Assembly: GCA_913061415.1 (NCBI GenBank)
Contig: CAJXUD010000003.1
Coordinates: 1 to 64,000 of the forward strand
Length of the DNA stretch: 64,000 nt
Direction: 5' to 3'
From: an uncultured Oleispira sp.
GTDB taxonomy: Bacteria; Pseudomonadota; Gammaproteobacteria; Pseudomonadales; Oceanobacteraceae
The position numbers and the translations under genes were made by a program. Below, piece after piece: positions 26,039 to 35,552 of this stretch. The notes below the pieces were generated by a model. It was not told where the DNA came from. It saw only the letters and a program-made list of their open reading frames with translations, and ran no database searches. Each line of letters starts with the position of its first letter. The stretch's first letter is position 1.

Positions 26039-26063
26039 CTATAGTGCAGTTTATCCACTATAG
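26039..26063. promoter_or_regulatory. perfect inverted-repeat operator
   Basis: CTATAGTG (26039-26046), nine-base spacer, CACTATAG (26056-26063). The perfect 8-bp arms lie 10 bases before the XRE-cupin start and about 70 bases before the divergent SDR start. This is the natural place for autoregulation and SDR control by the XRE protein. Confidence 0.65.
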
Positions 26064-26073
26064 TAGAACCACC

Positions 26074-26631
26074 ATGAACTTTGATTACATCGGATTATTC
26101 ATACGCAGCTTCAGACAAGCCAACAACGAAAGCCTGCAATCGCTAGCTGATCGCTCAGGTGTCAGCCGCTCAATGATCTCTCAAATAGAAGGCGGGCAGA
26201 AAAGCCCTACCATAGCCATACTCGCCAAATTAGCCGACGCTATGAACATCAGCCTAGAAGACTTTGTAAAAGCCCCTACCGACGCAGATAACATACAAGT
26301 ACTAACACCGTCACCAGACAACATCGTTAGTAAAAAGGGAAGCGTATTCGTTTGCCACCAACTCATATGCAAATCGAGCTCATCTCCCGCCGACTTCTAT
26401 CAGTTCTATTTCACCGACTACGGCAAAACATCATTCTCGGCAAACCCCACACCAGGCACAGTGAAGTACATATGGATAGAACAAGGAGAGATGACCGTCT
26501 TCCTCTCATCCACTAAGGTCCAACTGAAAGCTGGACAAGCAATCAAATTCAAAGCATCAACGCCCCACCGGTTCGAAAACCGAAAAGGCCCACTGGCCAA
26601 AGGAACATTTTTCGTTTCTTACGATGCTTAA
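26074..26631 (+). CDS. XRE-family regulator with cupin domain
   Basis: 185 residues from the ATG at 26074. A GTG at 26044 is also in frame but lies inside the palindrome. Residues about 5-62 are a helix-turn-helix (QSLADRSGVSRSMISQIEGGQKSPTIAILAKLADAMNISLEDF). Residues about 110-180 are a cupin (IWIEQGEMTVFLSSTKVQLKAGQAIKFKASTPHRFEN). Such proteins sense a small ligand through the cupin and repress neighbouring metabolic genes. The divergent SDR is the likely target, through the palindrome between them. Confidence 0.88.
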   Translation: MNFDYIGLFIRSFRQANNESLQSLADRSGVSRSMISQIEGGQKSPTIAILAKLADAMNISLEDFVKAPTDADNIQVLTPSPDNIVSKKGSVFVCHQLICKSSSSPADFYQFYFTDYGKTSFSANPTPGTVKYIWIEQGEMTVFLSSTKVQLKAGQAIKFKASTPHRFENRKGPLAKGTFFVSYDA

Positions 26632-27336
26632 GCACACACTTTCGAATTATTGATCAAAGTTAACCATGTTCAAAGCCCACTCAAAATACTGCACAATAGC
26701 AGCCCCTTTAAGAAAACTTTTGAACCACTACGCTCATCACCCCGACCACTTTCTATCTTGAATGAAACAAGTCATAGAATCACTTGATAAAAAATATCTC
26801 ATTTTATTTGCGGATCTATGCAACCAATGAATCGTCTCCAACAACTAACTACTTTGCTCCAGTACACTCCCCAATTATGGTAATACTCATTTTTTGCTAA
26901 TTTATTTTATAAAAATAATCAGAAGTTATCTGTGCCCAAATTGTGCCCAAAGCCACCTTAAATCTAGTCTCTAACTTACTAAAAATAATATAATTTCTTA
27001 GCCAATGCTTGAGCAATACCAGATCACTTTTTGTACCCTTAGTGCTCAAATTCTGATAATGCTCGGGCACACTTATAGTTTTTGTTACGACCTTTACCAT
27101 TGATTGGTAATACTCATAAAAAGTCAGAAATTTCGAGTGCCCATATCAGGGTAATACTCATTTAACAAAAAAGTCATGAAATCTTAGATTTTTTTCTTGT
27201 ACCTAAACATACGAATTTCGGGCGTAAAAAGGTGTTGGGTAATACTCAAAAACGGCTTATTTCGGAAATACAAAAAATTGCTTTGGGCACGAAGTGGGCA
27301 CAATCTGGGCACAGAGGAGATTTTTAGAGCAGATAC
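26632..27336. repeat. 700-base non-coding block with two interspersed short repeats
   Basis: No gene is supported. GGTAATACTCA occurs four times in the same orientation (26879, 27106, 27150 and 27238). GTGCCCA or its complement TGGGCAC occurs six times (26932, 26943, 27137, 27284, 27295 and 27306). A minus-strand frame at 26897-27100 looks non-coding. The block is AT-rich and lies directly downstream of tRNA-Val, a common integration site, so it may be a scar of a mobile element or a structured RNA locus. Confidence 0.5.
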
Positions 27337-27363
27337 AAAAAAGCCCAATCTTTAAATTGGGCT
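27337..27363 (-). terminator. terminator for tRNA-Val
   Basis: Read on the minus strand, GAGCCCAAT-ttaaag-ATTGGGCT is followed by TTTTTT. It lies about 30 bases after the tRNA-Val 3' end. Confidence 0.8.
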
Positions 27364-27393
27364 CTAAGTGCTTGATTTAACAAGGGAATTCTT

Positions 27394-27470
<77 letters not shown>

Positions 27471-27487
27471 AAAGTGTGTGCAGTCTA

Positions 27488-27520
27488 ATAAAATGCCTTT
27501 AAGCATGCAAGGCATTTTTA
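27488..27520 (-). terminator. terminator after the zwf-pgl-edd-eda operon
   Basis: AAATGCCTT (27491-27499) and AAGGCATTT (27509-27517) form a 9-bp stem. Read on the minus strand it ends GGCATTTTATT, placing it about 90 bases after eda and before tRNA-Val. Confidence 0.7.
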
Positions 27521-27606
27521 TCAATTCCGTTCGAAAGCCATTATTTGTAACAATCTGATTAAAAATCAGTCTGTTAGCGCCGTCAAACGGCCTTATCCAT
27601 ACGCCA

Positions 27607-28245
27607 TCACCCCACTATGCCACGGGCTCGTTTTTCTACTTCTGGCCAGTTATTCGCTGTTAACAGACGCCCTTCGGTAATCCAGCTGCCGCCTACGCAC
27701 ATTACGTTATCCAGACTTAGATATTCTTGATAGTTTTCAGGGCTAATGCCACCTGTGGGGCAAAATTGTATGTCTGCAAATGGCCCAGACCAGGCTTTTA
27801 ATAGCTTTACCCCGCCGATCGCGCTGGCAGGGAAGCATTTCAGTTGGGTGAACCCTGCGGCTTTCGCTTGCATGACCTCACTGGCGGTGGCGACTCCTGG
27901 TAGGAATACGCCGCCCCATTTACCTTCTTTCTGTACTTGTTGTGCTTTTTGGATCAGTTCTGGGGTTAAGCCAGGGCTTACAATAAATTGTGCGCCCGCG
28001 TCGATGGCTTGTTGATATTCATCGGCATTACACACAGTGCCTGCACCGACAATGGCATCGTGCACTTGTTCGCTGATTAATTTAATCGCGGCTAATCCAG
28101 CCTCTGTGCGCAAGGTGACTTCCAATAGATGAAGTCCTCCTGCGACTAAGGCTTTTGCCATGGGGACTGCGTGTTCAATGTCTTCTATTACAATAACGGG
28201 AATCAGTGGTTTAGTGTTTTTTAACCACGTATTTAATTTTGTCAT
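27607..28245 (-). CDS. eda: 2-keto-3-deoxy-6-phosphogluconate (KDPG) aldolase
   Basis: 212 residues, family length. Cleaves KDPG to pyruvate and glyceraldehyde-3-phosphate, the last Entner-Doudoroff step. Visible are the catalytic Glu region LLEVTLRTEAGL (residues about 38-49), the GAGTV loop, the Schiff-base Lys in TQLKCFPAS (about 133) and the phosphate-binding end FCPTGGISPENYQEYL and CVGGSW. It follows edd by 21 bases and is last in the operon zwf-pgl-edd-eda. Confidence 0.96.
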   Translation of the reverse strand: MTKLNTWLKNTKPLIPVIVIEDIEHAVPMAKALVAGGLHLLEVTLRTEAGLAAIKLISEQVHDAIVGAGTVCNADEYQQAIDAGAQFIVSPGLTPELIQKAQQVQKEGKWGGVFLPGVATASEVMQAKAAGFTQLKCFPASAIGGVKLLKAWSGPFADIQFCPTGGISPENYQEYLSLDNVMCVGGSWITEGRLLTANNWPEVEKRARGIVG

Positions 28246-28266
28246 AACGGCATCCCTTTTAGTTTT

Positions 28267-30162
28267 TTACTCTACCCAAGCAAGCGATAATGCGCCTTGG
28301 TCGGCGGAGGTCACATTGGCTCTAAAAACACTGAATAATTCTCGTCCTAGTCCCATGCTATTTTTTATGCGTTTATGCTCTGATTCTCTTACTGAGTCTG
28401 ACGTTGAATCAGAGGAAGAAGTGGGCTCGCTGTGGTTTTTAACCAAACTTTTGTGTGCGTCTATTTCTATGATGTCGTCTTGTTGAATTAAATTAATCGC
28501 GCCTCCTAATAAGGCTTCTGGACAAAGGTGTAATACCGCAGGGACTTTGCCTGACGCACCGGATAAGCGACCATCGGTTAATAGCGCGACGTTAAAACCA
28601 GCATCTTGTAAGTTGGCTAACACGGGCATGAGTTTGTGCAGTTCGGGCATACCGTTGGCTTTTGGGCCTTGGTACTTCACCACGATCACGCAGTCTTGAT
28701 TCAGCTCTCCTGCTTCATACGCGTCGACCACTTGATACTGGTCGGTAAAGACTTTTGCAGGGGCTTTGGTATACCAGCGCGATTCAGGTACGGCGGATAT
28801 TTTTATTAAGCCACGTCCGACATTGCCACTTAATAATTTCAGTCCACCTTCTCTCATAAACGGCGCATGAGCGGGTGATAATACATCGAGGTTTAAACTT
28901 TCAGCATTAACATCGCGCCAGCCTAGTTGTTTTTCTTGATCGCCATTATCGAGGGTTTTAATAATCAAGTACGGCTCTTGGCAATATGCGCGTAGCCCTT
29001 TGCCTAACGGTGAATCAGAGCCTAATAATGTTTTTACATCGGGGTGTATTAACTCGGCCTCTAATAGTTCGCGAATTAAAAAGCCCATGCCACCCGCTTG
29101 TTGAAAGTGATTTACATCGCCTTCGCCGTTCGGGTAAATACGGGTTAATAATGGCACAACATCAGATAAATCAGAGATGTCTTGCCAATCCAAAATAATG
29201 CCTGCCATACGCGCAATGGCTAATAAATGAATGCTGTGATTGGTCGAGCCTCCGGTGGCTAATAATCCGACAATGGCATTGACGAAACTTTTTTCGTCGA
29301 GCATTTGTCCTAGAGGAATATAATCACTTTCTAGTGCTGTATGCTGGCTTAATTGCGCGAGTGCGTATTGATTTAATAACGGTCTTAACGGATCTTGCGG
29401 ATGTAAAAATGAACTGCCGGGTAGTTGCAGCCCCATAATTTCCATCAGCATTTGATTGGAGTTTGCGGTGCCATAAAACGTACATGTGCCGGCACTATGA
29501 TAAGATTTTAATTCTGACTCTAACAGTTCCTCTTTGCCGACTTCTCCGGCAGCGAATCTCTGTCGAGTTTTTGCTTTCGCTGAATTAGTAATCCCTGATG
29601 ACATAGGCCCTGACGGTAAAAAGATCGCAGGTAAATGCCCAAAGCGCAGTGCGGCCATTAATAAACCCGGCACGATTTTGTCACAAATACCTAATAAAAC
29701 TACCCCATCAAATACGTCATGAGACAAACCAATGGCCGTGCTTAAAGCAATGGTATCGCGGCTGAATAATGACAGCTCCATACCATTTTGGCCTTGGGTA
29801 ATGCCGTCGCACATTGCCGGAACGCCTGCAGCGACTTGGGCGACGTGGCCGAGTTTTCCAAGATGTTTTTTAATTTCATCGGGGTAATTTTTATACGGCT
29901 GATGCGCCGATAAAACATCGTTATAGGCGTTAATAATGCCAATATTCGCGGCGCGGCTGCTTTGTTTTAAGATCACTTTTTCATCGTGCTCTTCGGCGGC
30001 AATCGCATGAGCAAGGTTGGTGCAGCTAATACCATGACGCGCAGGTTGTTGCTGCAAGCGCTGTGCTTCTTCAGCAATCAAGTTTAAATATTCTTGGCGA
30101 GGCTTTTGACTGCGCTTAATAATTCTTTCGGTTACTGCCGCAACGATCGCATGCATATTCAT
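28267..30162 (-). CDS. edd: 6-phosphogluconate dehydratase
   Basis: 631 residues. Converts 6-phosphogluconate to KDPG using an iron-sulfur cluster. IlvD/Edd family signatures are present (GVPAMCDGITQGQNGMELSL, CDKIVPGLLMAALRFGHLP, LLATGGSTNHSIHLLAIA, LLTDGRLSGASGKVPA), with Cys residues at the cluster positions. Near the C-terminus a Ser/Thr/Glu-rich stretch (SEPTSSSDSTSDSVRESE, encoded at about 28369-28431) replaces the usual short linker before the final GLGRELFSVFRANVTSADQGA. It looks like a flexible insertion that leaves the conserved end intact. Between pgl and eda in the operon. Confidence 0.96.
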   Translation of the reverse strand: MNMHAIVAAVTERIIKRSQKPRQEYLNLIAEEAQRLQQQPARHGISCTNLAHAIAAEEHDEKVILKQSSRAANIGIINAYNDVLSAHQPYKNYPDEIKKHLGKLGHVAQVAAGVPAMCDGITQGQNGMELSLFSRDTIALSTAIGLSHDVFDGVVLLGICDKIVPGLLMAALRFGHLPAIFLPSGPMSSGITNSAKAKTRQRFAAGEVGKEELLESELKSYHSAGTCTFYGTANSNQMLMEIMGLQLPGSSFLHPQDPLRPLLNQYALAQLSQHTALESDYIPLGQMLDEKSFVNAIVGLLATGGSTNHSIHLLAIARMAGIILDWQDISDLSDVVPLLTRIYPNGEGDVNHFQQAGGMGFLIRELLEAELIHPDVKTLLGSDSPLGKGLRAYCQEPYLIIKTLDNGDQEKQLGWRDVNAESLNLDVLSPAHAPFMREGGLKLLSGNVGRGLIKISAVPESRWYTKAPAKVFTDQYQVVDAYEAGELNQDCVIVVKYQGPKANGMPELHKLMPVLANLQDAGFNVALLTDGRLSGASGKVPAVLHLCPEALLGGAINLIQQDDIIEIDAHKSLVKNHSEPTSSSDSTSDSVRESEHKRIKNSMGLGRELFSVFRANVTSADQGALSLAWVE

Positions 30163-30182
30163 TCCTTTATTATTTCGAGTTG

Positions 30183-30875
30183 CTATTCAGTTCGGTACAC
30201 ACTGATGCTAATACCGTCTTGGTGTAATACATGAGAGACCGGTAGTTGCTCGTTTATACCTTCGCAGGCTTTGTTAAAGACGTTATTTTTTTCTTCGCCA
30301 CTAAAGTGCAAATAAATCTTTTCTGCTCGTTTCATAAAACGCCAGGTTAAGCTCATGCGTGGCTGTGGTAAGAAGTCATCTTCTACCGGCAAACACCACG
30401 CGGATGTTTCACCATCTAATAATGCAGCCAATTGTTTTGAGTCGGTAAACCACGAAGCCGTATGACCATCCCGCCCCATGCCTAAAACCACCACATCGAT
30501 ATGATCAATTTGGGTACGCAGCTGGGTTTCACAATCCATAATGCCTTCACTTGGAAGTTCTGCATCATTTTTTAGGCCTAAAAAATAGGCTTGCTTGGCT
30601 TTATTTTGAATTAAATGATCACGTACTAATTTTTCGTTACTGTCAGTATGATCGGTGGGCAACCAGCGTTCATCGACTAAAATAATGGTGACCTTAGACC
30701 ACTCTACATCCTGCTGGCTTAGCTGCTGAAAAAAAGCAACGGGGGTTTTACCACCACTCACCGCTAAGCAGGCTTTATTTTTATCATCAATACAGGCATT
30801 CAGTTGCTTACTAACAGACAGCGCTAATTTTTGCGCTAAAACCTCTTCACTATCACTGATTGTTTCAGTCCACAT
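30183..30875 (-). CDS. pgl: 6-phosphogluconolactonase
   Basis: 230 residues, DevB/SOL-type. Hydrolyses 6-phosphogluconolactone made by Zwf. Motifs LAVSGGKTPVAFFQQLS (about 40-56), VTIILVDERWLPTDHTDSNEKLV (phosphate and substrate loop) and VVLGMGRDGHTASWF are all typical. It follows zwf by about 40 bases on the same strand. The order zwf-pgl-edd-eda gives a full route from glucose-6-phosphate to triose phosphate and pyruvate. Confidence 0.95.
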   Translation of the reverse strand: MWTETISDSEEVLAQKLALSVSKQLNACIDDKNKACLAVSGGKTPVAFFQQLSQQDVEWSKVTIILVDERWLPTDHTDSNEKLVRDHLIQNKAKQAYFLGLKNDAELPSEGIMDCETQLRTQIDHIDVVVLGMGRDGHTASWFTDSKQLAALLDGETSAWCLPVEDDFLPQPRMSLTWRFMKRAEKIYLHFSGEEKNNVFNKACEGINEQLPVSHVLHQDGISISVYRTE

Positions 30876-30916
30876 AGGCTACTCCCAACAATTAATAACG
30901 AATAATTTACGATCGG

Positions 30917-32374
30917 CTAGTTGTTTTCATTCCAGAGGCGACCATCTTTTGCTAATAACAAAGTTGCTGCGGCTGGGCCCCAAGTGCCTGCGGTATAGGA
31001 TTCTGGTGCGCTTTCTGATTCTTGCCACGCTGCTAAGATAGGATCAACCCAATCCCAGGCTTCCATTAATTCGTCATCGCGTAAAAATAATGTTGGGTTG
31101 CTGGCTAAGGCATCGAATAATAATCGCTCATACGCTTCGGGGACACGAGCAGCATTTTGATCATCAGGATTCAAACTGAGTGTCATCGGTCGCACCTTCA
31201 TGCCGCTGCCCACTTTTTTCTCGCATAACTGCAAGCGAATGCCTTCGTCTGGCTGAAGTCTAAAGATCAGTTTATTCGCCATTGTTTTTTTATCTTGTAA
31301 TGAAAAGATAGAATGGGGAATTTCTTTAAACTGCACCACAATTTCACAAGAACGTTCGGCCAATCGCTTACCCGTGCGTAAATAAAACGGAACCCCTGCC
31401 CAGCGCCAATTTTCTATTTCGACTTTCATCGCCACAAAAGTTTCGGTCAGACTGTTTTCATCGACCCCGTCTTCATCACGATATTTTGGCACGGGGTGAC
31501 CATCCGATACGCCCTTTTTGTATTGGCCTCGAATAACGTTATCTAAAATATCCTGCCCTTCTATCGGGCGCAGTGCTTTTATTACTTTTACTTTTTCATC
31601 GCGTACTGCGTTGGGTTCCATTTTGGCGGGCGGTTCCATTGCGACAATACACAGCAATTGCAGCAGGTGGTTTTGCATCATGTCTCTAAACGCGCCGACC
31701 TGTTCATAAAACCCCGCGCGCTTTTCTACGCCTAACGATTCAGAAATCGATATTTGAATATGATCAATGTATTTCTGATTCCATTGGCTTTCAAAAATAA
31801 AGTTAGCAAAACGCAGCACCATTAGGTTCTGCACGGTTTCTTTGCCTAAATAATGATCAATTCGATAAATTTGTTTTTCATCAAAGTGCTCGGCAACAGA
31901 CTTGTTAATTTCTTTTGCCGAGGCAAGGTCGTGACCAATCGGTTTTTCTAAAATGACTTTTGCCGTTGGTTGAATTAATTCACTGGTATTTAAGTTGGCA
32001 ACAATGTCGGCGTAAAGCGATGAGGCCGTGGCTAAATAAAATAATCGGTTGGGGCAGTTTTCATCAAGCTGCGCGGCTAGCACAGTAAAATCTTCTGGAT
32101 TCTGTCCGTCTAAACACACGTAACTTAACCGCTTAGCAAAGCGCTGCCAGCAATCACAATCTTGATAATCTGGCTGAACATGGCTAAAAACCGCTTTTTT
32201 TATCTGCGCGATAACGACCTTGTGCTCGAGTGCTTTACGCCCAATAGCGAAAATTCTGCCTTCTGGCAGCCGTTCATCCAGCTCTAGTAGATAAAGCGCA
32301 GGAAATAATTTACGCAATGCTAGGTCGCCAAGGCCACCAAAAAGCACCAATTCGTAAGGCTGTTCAATTTGCAT
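30917..32374 (-). CDS. zwf: glucose-6-phosphate 1-dehydrogenase
   Basis: 485 residues. Oxidises glucose-6-phosphate to 6-phosphogluconolactone with NAD(P)+. Nucleotide-binding FGGLGDLALRKLFPALY near the start, EKPIGHDL, and the active-site signature RIDHYLGKETVQN are present, and the substrate-binding C-terminal domain is complete. First gene of the Entner-Doudoroff operon. It is divergent from galU across 390 bases. No glucokinase or HexR-type regulator gene is next to it, and no clear HexR operator was seen upstream. Confidence 0.96.
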   Translation of the reverse strand: MQIEQPYELVLFGGLGDLALRKLFPALYLLELDERLPEGRIFAIGRKALEHKVVIAQIKKAVFSHVQPDYQDCDCWQRFAKRLSYVCLDGQNPEDFTVLAAQLDENCPNRLFYLATASSLYADIVANLNTSELIQPTAKVILEKPIGHDLASAKEINKSVAEHFDEKQIYRIDHYLGKETVQNLMVLRFANFIFESQWNQKYIDHIQISISESLGVEKRAGFYEQVGAFRDMMQNHLLQLLCIVAMEPPAKMEPNAVRDEKVKVIKALRPIEGQDILDNVIRGQYKKGVSDGHPVPKYRDEDGVDENSLTETFVAMKVEIENWRWAGVPFYLRTGKRLAERSCEIVVQFKEIPHSIFSLQDKKTMANKLIFRLQPDEGIRLQLCEKKVGSGMKVRPMTLSLNPDDQNAARVPEAYERLLFDALASNPTLFLRDDELMEAWDWVDPILAAWQESESAPESYTAGTWGPAAATLLLAKDGRLWNENN

Positions 32375-32765
32375 ACAATTCCATCCTTAGTGCACATTTA
32401 AAGTACCACCTATGATTAAGTGTGCACTATAAGTCAGCATTTGCCAGTTCTATTGATGCCGAAGTACGGCTTAATGTTCCATTTAATGTTGCGCTCAGTT
32501 TAAGCACGCAGTAATCATGCCCACAGGCCTAAACTAGCGACCATTCAGGCACTTGAACCTTGTGATTCCCCATCAAAACGCTACAATGCGGCATCTTTTT
32601 TAGGTGCAACATTGTCCGCATTCCCTTTTTTAAGAGTCAGTCATCAGCGCTTGGCCTAGTTCATGCTGTTACTACTGATCGCAAGCTTTATAAATGCGCT
32701 TGATAGATGAAGTGTTATAGATAATGTTAGCCAAACTATTTTTCATATATTACAAGGATTGAATC
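32375..32765. other. 390-base divergent intergenic region zwf / galU
   Basis: It must hold promoters for both operons, but no strong -35/-10 pair or operator palindrome stands out. The galU ribosome site AAGGA is at its right end. No gene or RNA element is recognised. Confidence 0.5.
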
Positions 32766-33641
32766 ATGATCAAGAAATGCCTTTTCCCTGTTGCAGGTTA
32801 CGGAACACGCTTTTTACCCGCTACTAAATCAATGCCAAAAGAAATGCTGCCTATTGTTAACAAGCCTTTGGTTCAATATGGCGTTGAAGAAGCCGATCAA
32901 GCGGGGCTCTCAACCATTGGCTTCGTTACCGGTCGTGGTAAGCGTGCTATTGCCGATCATTTTGATATTAGCTATGAATTAGAAGCTGAAATTAAAGGTT
33001 CAGGGAAAGAATCATTATTGAGCTCTATTCGTGATTTGATTGAAAAGAACGATTTCGCTTTTACTCGCCAAAACCATATGAAAGGTTTAGGTCACGCGAT
33101 TCTATCTGGCCGCAATTTAATGGGCGACGATCCTTTTGCGGTTGTTCTTGCCGACGACCTGTGTGTCGCCGCTGATGATGGCGAAGGTGTACTTTCTCAG
33201 ATGGTTAAGATTTATGAGCAGTTCCGCTGCTCTGTCGTCGCGATCCAAGAAGTCCCTGCTGACCAAGTACACAAATACGGAGTGATTGCCGGTGAAGATA
33301 TGGGCAATGGCTTGTATCGTATTAACGATATGGTTGAGAAGCCTTCACAAGAAGATGCACCTTCTAACCTAGCGATTATTGGTCGTTATATCTTAACCCC
33401 AGATATCTTCGCAAAAATTGAAGCAACTGAGCCAGGAAAAAATGGTGAAGTTCAAATTACCGATGCGTTAATGAAACAAGCTCAAGAAGGCTGCGTTATG
33501 GCGTATAAATTCCGCGGTAAGCGTTTTGATTGCGGTAGCATCGAAGGGTTCGTTGAAGCAACTAACCACGTGTTTGAAAATGTCTACCTTAAAGAACAAG
33601 CTGAGCTAGAAAAAGCAAAGCAAGAAAAAGGAAATAAATAA
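32766..33641 (+). CDS. galU: UTP-glucose-1-phosphate uridylyltransferase
   Basis: 291 residues. Makes UDP-glucose from glucose-1-phosphate and UTP for lipopolysaccharide, exopolysaccharide and trehalose pathways. The nucleotidyltransferase start [27 protein letters not shown] has the G-x-G-T-R-x-x-P-x-T-K loop, and VVLADDLC and [20 protein letters not shown] are also canonical. AAGGA ribosome site. The stop overlaps the next start (TAATG), so the two are translationally coupled. Confidence 0.96.
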   Translation: MIKKCLFPVAGYGTRFLPATKSMPKEMLPIVNKPLVQYGVEEADQAGLSTIGFVTGRGKRAIADHFDISYELEAEIKGSGKESLLSSIRDLIEKNDFAFTRQNHMKGLGHAILSGRNLMGDDPFAVVLADDLCVAADDGEGVLSQMVKIYEQFRCSVVAIQEVPADQVHKYGVIAGEDMGNGLYRINDMVEKPSQEDAPSNLAIIGRYILTPDIFAKIEATEPGKNGEVQITDALMKQAQEGCVMAYKFRGKRFDCGSIEGFVEATNHVFENVYLKEQAELEKAKQEKGNK

Positions 33642-34999
33642 TGGGCGATTTATTAGCATGCTTTAAAGCTTATGATGTTCGCGGCCGTATGCCTGATGAG
33701 CTGAACGAAGATATTGCCTATAGCATTGGTCGTGCATTTGCTGAATTCCTAAAACCTAAAACCGTTGTGGTGGGTTATGACATTCGCTTAACCAGTAAGC
33801 AAATGTGTGACAAGGTGATTGAAGGCCTACGGGATGCCGGTTCTGATGTTTATAACATCGGCATGTGCGGGACCGAAGAAGTCTATTTTGCCACATCTCA
33901 CCTGAAAGCTGATGGCGGCATTTGTGTGACTGCTAGTCACAACCCAAAAGATTACAACGGTATGAAGTTCGTACGCGAAGGGTCTCGGCCTATTAGCGGC
34001 GATACCGGCTTAAAAGATATCGAAATTTTAGCTCATGCTAACGATTTTGCAGAAGTCAATGCCAGCAAGCGCGGCAAATTAGAGCTAGTTGATACTCGCC
34101 CTGCTTATACTCAGCACCTTTTGACCTACGTTGAAGCCGATAAGCTGAAGCCGTTAAAGATTGTTTGTAATGCTGGTAACGGTGGTGGCGGTTTAGCGCT
34201 AGATGCCATTGAGCCTTTCTTACCGATCGAGTGGGTTAAAGTTCACCATGAGCAAGATGGCAACTTCCCTCATGGCGTGCCTAATCCTTTGCTAGAAGAA
34301 AACCGCGCCCCCACAATTAAAGCGATTGCCGATTCTGGTGCTGATTTAGGCATCGCTTGGGATGGCGATTTTGATCGCTGTTTCTTCTTCGATGATAAAG
34401 GCACTTTTATTGAAGGCTATTATATCGTGGGTCTATTGGCTGAAGCGGCACTGCTTAAAAACCCAGGTGCCAGTGTGGTTCACGATCCGCGCTTAACTTG
34501 GAATACTATCGAGATGGCTGAAGCCGCTGGCGGTAAAGCGATTCAAAGCAAAACCGGCCATGCCTTCATTAAAGAACGTATGCGTTTAGAAGATGCGGTC
34601 TATGGCGGCGAAATGAGTGCTCACCATTATTTCAAAGATTTCTTCTATTGCGACAGTGGCATGATTCCATGGTTGCTTGTGGTTGAGTTGATCAGCAAGT
34701 CTGGCAAGTCATTAACTCAGTTGGTTGAAGAGCGCATGGCGAAATTCCCTTGCTCAGGTGAGATCAATAGTGTGTTAGACGATGCTCCAGCAACCTTGGT
34801 TAAAGTAGAAGCTCATTATGCTGAGTCTGGCGCTGAAATCGATCATACCGATGGCCTAAGCATGAACTTTGGTGATTGGCGCTTTAACTTACGCGCTTCC
34901 AATACCGAACCTGTTGTACGCTTGAATGTAGAAAGCCGTGGTGATCAGGCATTAATGGAAGCTAAAACGGCTGAATTATTGAAATTAATGAAGGGTTAA
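33641..34999 (+). CDS. phosphomannomutase / phosphoglucomutase (AlgC/CpsG type)
   Basis: 452 residues of the alpha-D-phosphohexomutase family. The phospho-Ser loop [11 protein letters not shown] carries the catalytic Ser99. The metal loop is DGDFDRC (about 240-246), the sugar-binding loop [10 protein letters not shown] is present, and the C-terminal phosphate loop is [15 protein letters not shown]. It interconverts mannose or glucose 6- and 1-phosphates and so supplies GalU. Whether it acts mainly on mannose or glucose cannot be read from the sequence. Coupled to galU by a one-base overlap. Confidence 0.93.
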   Translation: MGDLLACFKAYDVRGRMPDELNEDIAYSIGRAFAEFLKPKTVVVGYDIRLTSKQMCDKVIEGLRDAGSDVYNIGMCGTEEVYFATSHLKADGGICVTASHNPKDYNGMKFVREGSRPISGDTGLKDIEILAHANDFAEVNASKRGKLELVDTRPAYTQHLLTYVEADKLKPLKIVCNAGNGGGGLALDAIEPFLPIEWVKVHHEQDGNFPHGVPNPLLEENRAPTIKAIADSGADLGIAWDGDFDRCFFFDDKGTFIEGYYIVGLLAEAALLKNPGASVVHDPRLTWNTIEMAEAAGGKAIQSKTGHAFIKERMRLEDAVYGGEMSAHHYFKDFFYCDSGMIPWLLVVELISKSGKSLTQLVEERMAKFPCSGEINSVLDDAPATLVKVEAHYAESGAEIDHTDGLSMNFGDWRFNLRASNTEPVVRLNVESRGDQALMEAKTAELLKLMKG

Positions 35000-35021
35000 G
35001 CCGCCTTTTTTTACTTTGTTG

Positions 35022-35066
35022 GAATAAAAACTGTAAGCGGTTGAATTAATTACAGTTTTTTATTCT
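35022..35066 (+). terminator. terminator after galU-hexomutase operon
   Basis: GAATAAAAACTGTAA (35022-35036) pairs with TTACAGTTTTTTATTC (35050-35065) apart from one bulge. The 3' arm itself supplies the T-run. Confidence 0.65.
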
Positions 35067-35074
35067 AACAAGTG

Positions 35075-35103
35075 TTGACATAGGGGCATGGTCTACGTAT
35101 TAT
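35075..35103 (+). promoter_or_regulatory. strong sigma-70 promoter for tRNA-Asn/tRNA-Pro
   Basis: TTGACA (35075-35080), 17-base spacer, TATTAT (35098-35103), followed by a GC-rich discriminator GCGTCCCG. This is the layout of stringently controlled stable-RNA promoters. Transcription should begin near 35110, about 14 bases before tRNA-Asn. Confidence 0.85.
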
Positions 35104-35123
35104 GCGTCCCGTTGCCAAGACAT

Positions 35124-35199
35124 TCCCTGATAGCTCAGTTGGTAGAGCAGTAGACTGTTAATCTATTGGTCGCTGGTTCAAGTCCAGCTCAGGGAGCCA
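35124..35199 (+). tRNA. tRNA-Asn (GTT)
   Basis: 76 nucleotides ending in an encoded CCA. The acceptor stem is TCCCTGA/TCAGGGA, and the anticodon loop TGTTAAT within AGACTGTTAATCT gives GTT. The T-arm is GGTTCAAGTCC. Confidence 0.95.
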
Positions 35200-35239
35200 T
35201 TTATTACCTTGTAGTAAATTGGTTCACTTGCAACAGGTT

Positions 35240-35316
35240 CGGGATATAGCGCAGTCTGGTAGCGCGCCTGCTTTGGGAGCAGGATGTCGGGAGTTCGAAT
35301 CTCTCTATCCCGACCA
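35240..35316 (+). tRNA. tRNA-Pro (TGG)
   Basis: 77 nucleotides with an encoded CCA. The acceptor stem is CGGGATA/TATCCCG. The anticodon stem-loop CCTGC-TTTGGGA-GCAGG gives TGG. It is 40 bases after tRNA-Asn and probably co-transcribed. Confidence 0.95.
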
Positions 35317-35334
35317 TCTTTATCTAAGATGGTC
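35312..35334 (+). terminator. hairpin overlapping the tRNA-Pro 3' end
   Basis: GACCATCTT-tatct-AAGATGGTC is a perfect 9-bp stem. The T-tract after it is poor, so termination or processing is only probable. Confidence 0.5.
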
Positions 35335-35476
35335 ATCTTACGAAATACTCTATTTCAAATTATCAAAATCCAATATACTTTTTATAGCCTTTATATTTTT
35401 ATCAAATATATTTTATTGCTAGAATTTTCTGTGTATAAGCAATCCCCCCCTTATTTTATTAGAAATAAATTTTAGG

Positions 35477-35510
35477 CAAAAAAAAGCAGCCTAATAGTAA
35501 GCTGCTTATT
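35477..35510 (-). terminator. terminator after the M18 aminopeptidase
   Basis: On the minus strand AAGCAGC (35507-35501) pairs with GCTGCTT (35490-35484), followed by a run of eight T. It lies 45 bases beyond the aminopeptidase stop. Confidence 0.85.
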
Positions 35511-35552
35511 TATTCACTAATCCATTCGCTATTCAATTAAGAAAGCAAAACC

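Noticed and set aside
26897-27100. 67-codon minus-strand frame in the repeat block
   Set aside because: It has no ribosome site or domain, and it includes two of the short repeats; more likely chance.
35219-35475. Two overlapping short frames across the tRNA-Pro gene
   Set aside because: Both read through a well-formed tRNA and then AT-rich DNA; no ribosome site.
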